The notes under the pieces are model-generated. The model saw only the letters and a list, made by a program, of their open reading frames with translations. It searched no databases and had not been told where the DNA came from. DNA of 13,991 nt from Geobacter sp. UBA5608 (GTDB lineage Bacteria > Desulfobacterota > Desulfuromonadia > Geobacterales > Pseudopelobacteraceae), in NCBI GenBank assembly GCA_002424705.1, contig DIKW01000008.1:1-13991 (forward strand). The letters run 5' to 3'. How positions within the stretch are numbered: position 1 is the stretch's first letter; the number at the start of each line of letters is the position of its first letter. Positions 13,644-13,991 of the stretch are shown one piece after another. Made by a program: the position numbers and the translations under genes.

Positions 13644-13991
13644 TTATTTTTTCGGGCAGTCGCCCAGGCGTTTGGCGTTCATCTTCATGCTGATGTTCTG
13701 GCCCTGGGATTTCATCTGCATGGTGGAGACATAGCTGTTGGCGCTGAAGACCGTCTCGCCGCTGAAGGTGCCGGCGCTCTGGCCGGTGCAGACCATGGAC
13801 CAGGTCACCTTGTTGCCGGAAGCCTTGTAGCTGGTCATCTTGCAGTCCTTGTTGCTGCCGGCCACCACCTTGGCCTGATCCTTGACATCCTCCTTGGTGT
13901 AGCAGTGCTTGACCACCGTGGGCGGCAGCTTGATCGGCATGCCGGGCATCACGGTGGTGGTGGACACCTCCCACCAGCCCTCGCGGATAGG
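13644..13991 (-). CDS. DUF3617-family secreted protein, N terminus cut by the window edge
   Basis: The 115 visible residues begin in frame at the window edge with REGWWEVSTTTVMPGMP, the typical start of the DUF3617 domain. Four cysteines follow, in KHCYT, KDCKM, MVCTG and the terminal GDCPKK, consistent with the two disulfides suggested for this family. Proteins of this family are usually exported and of unknown function. Sequence before position 13991 (a signal peptide is expected) is missing. The GTG at 13967 codes an internal valine of the conserved WEV and is not the start. The stop is 35 bases before gcvH, so the gene may be co-transcribed with the gcv operon. Confidence 0.82.
   Translation of the reverse strand, partial: PIREGWWEVSTTTVMPGMPIKLPPTVVKHCYTKEDVKDQAKVVAGSNKDCKMTSYKASGNKVTWSMVCTGQSAGTFSGETVFSANSYVSTMQMKSQGQNISMKMNAKRLGDCPKK

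Noticed and set aside
13609..13974. N-terminal extension of the gcvH frame (245 residues in total)
   Set aside because: The added part is an alternative frame of the DUF3617 gene; GcvH has its usual start and a good ribosome binding site at 13608.

Overview
The window reads as a GC-rich chromosome segment from a Geobacter-like member of the Desulfuromonadota (Geobacterales; Trichlorobacter, Geobacter or Pelobacter propionicus would fit). This is an inference from protein content: a YjfB-type small protein, a DUF3617 protein, split glycine decarboxylase subunits, a LipM-type octanoyltransferase beside LipA, and an NfeD/SPFH/TadA run. No 16S gene or other decisive marker is present. Most genes are about 60% GC; one gene (8857-10314) is strikingly AT-rich.

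Region 1 (1-3000, minus strand). A class II tRNA-Ser(CGA) lies at the left edge. Next come a two-gene unit (periplasmic TlpA/ResA-like thioredoxin, then a small cysteine-containing lipoprotein) and a tightly packed operon: nfeD-like membrane protein, SPFH/stomatin-like membrane protein, and tadA, the tRNA wobble adenosine deaminase, which starts at GTG.

Region 2 (3000-6660). A monocistronic YjfB-family small protein has its own promoter and a strong terminator. On the minus strand a LipM-type octanoyltransferase overlaps lipA by 4 bases; together they make protein-bound lipoate. Divergent from them is a beta-CASP metallo-beta-lactamase-fold (RNase J/CPSF-like) hydrolase.

Region 3 (6660-10430), the accessory part. 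A plus-strand pair encodes two exported proteins: an unrecognised 499-residue protein built of two diverged copies of one module, each carrying a winged-helix-like motif and a cysteine pair, and a 148-residue small secreted protein. Then comes an intergenic region with three TATATA-centred palindromes spaced exactly 20 bases apart, placed directly before an AT-rich gene for a membrane-anchored coiled-coil/TPR protein. That gene faces the gcv operon across a perfect bidirectional terminator with 20-base arms.

Region 4 (10430-13991, minus strand). gcvH, gcvPA and gcvPB encode the lipoyl carrier and both glycine decarboxylase subunits, preceded by a truncated DUF3617 gene at the window edge. gcvT is not in the window. 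LipM and LipA probably supply the lipoyl group that GcvH needs, so regions 2 and 4 are functionally linked although region 3 separates them. The most unusual signals are the 20-base-phased palindrome array with its AT-rich gene, and the internally duplicated exported protein.
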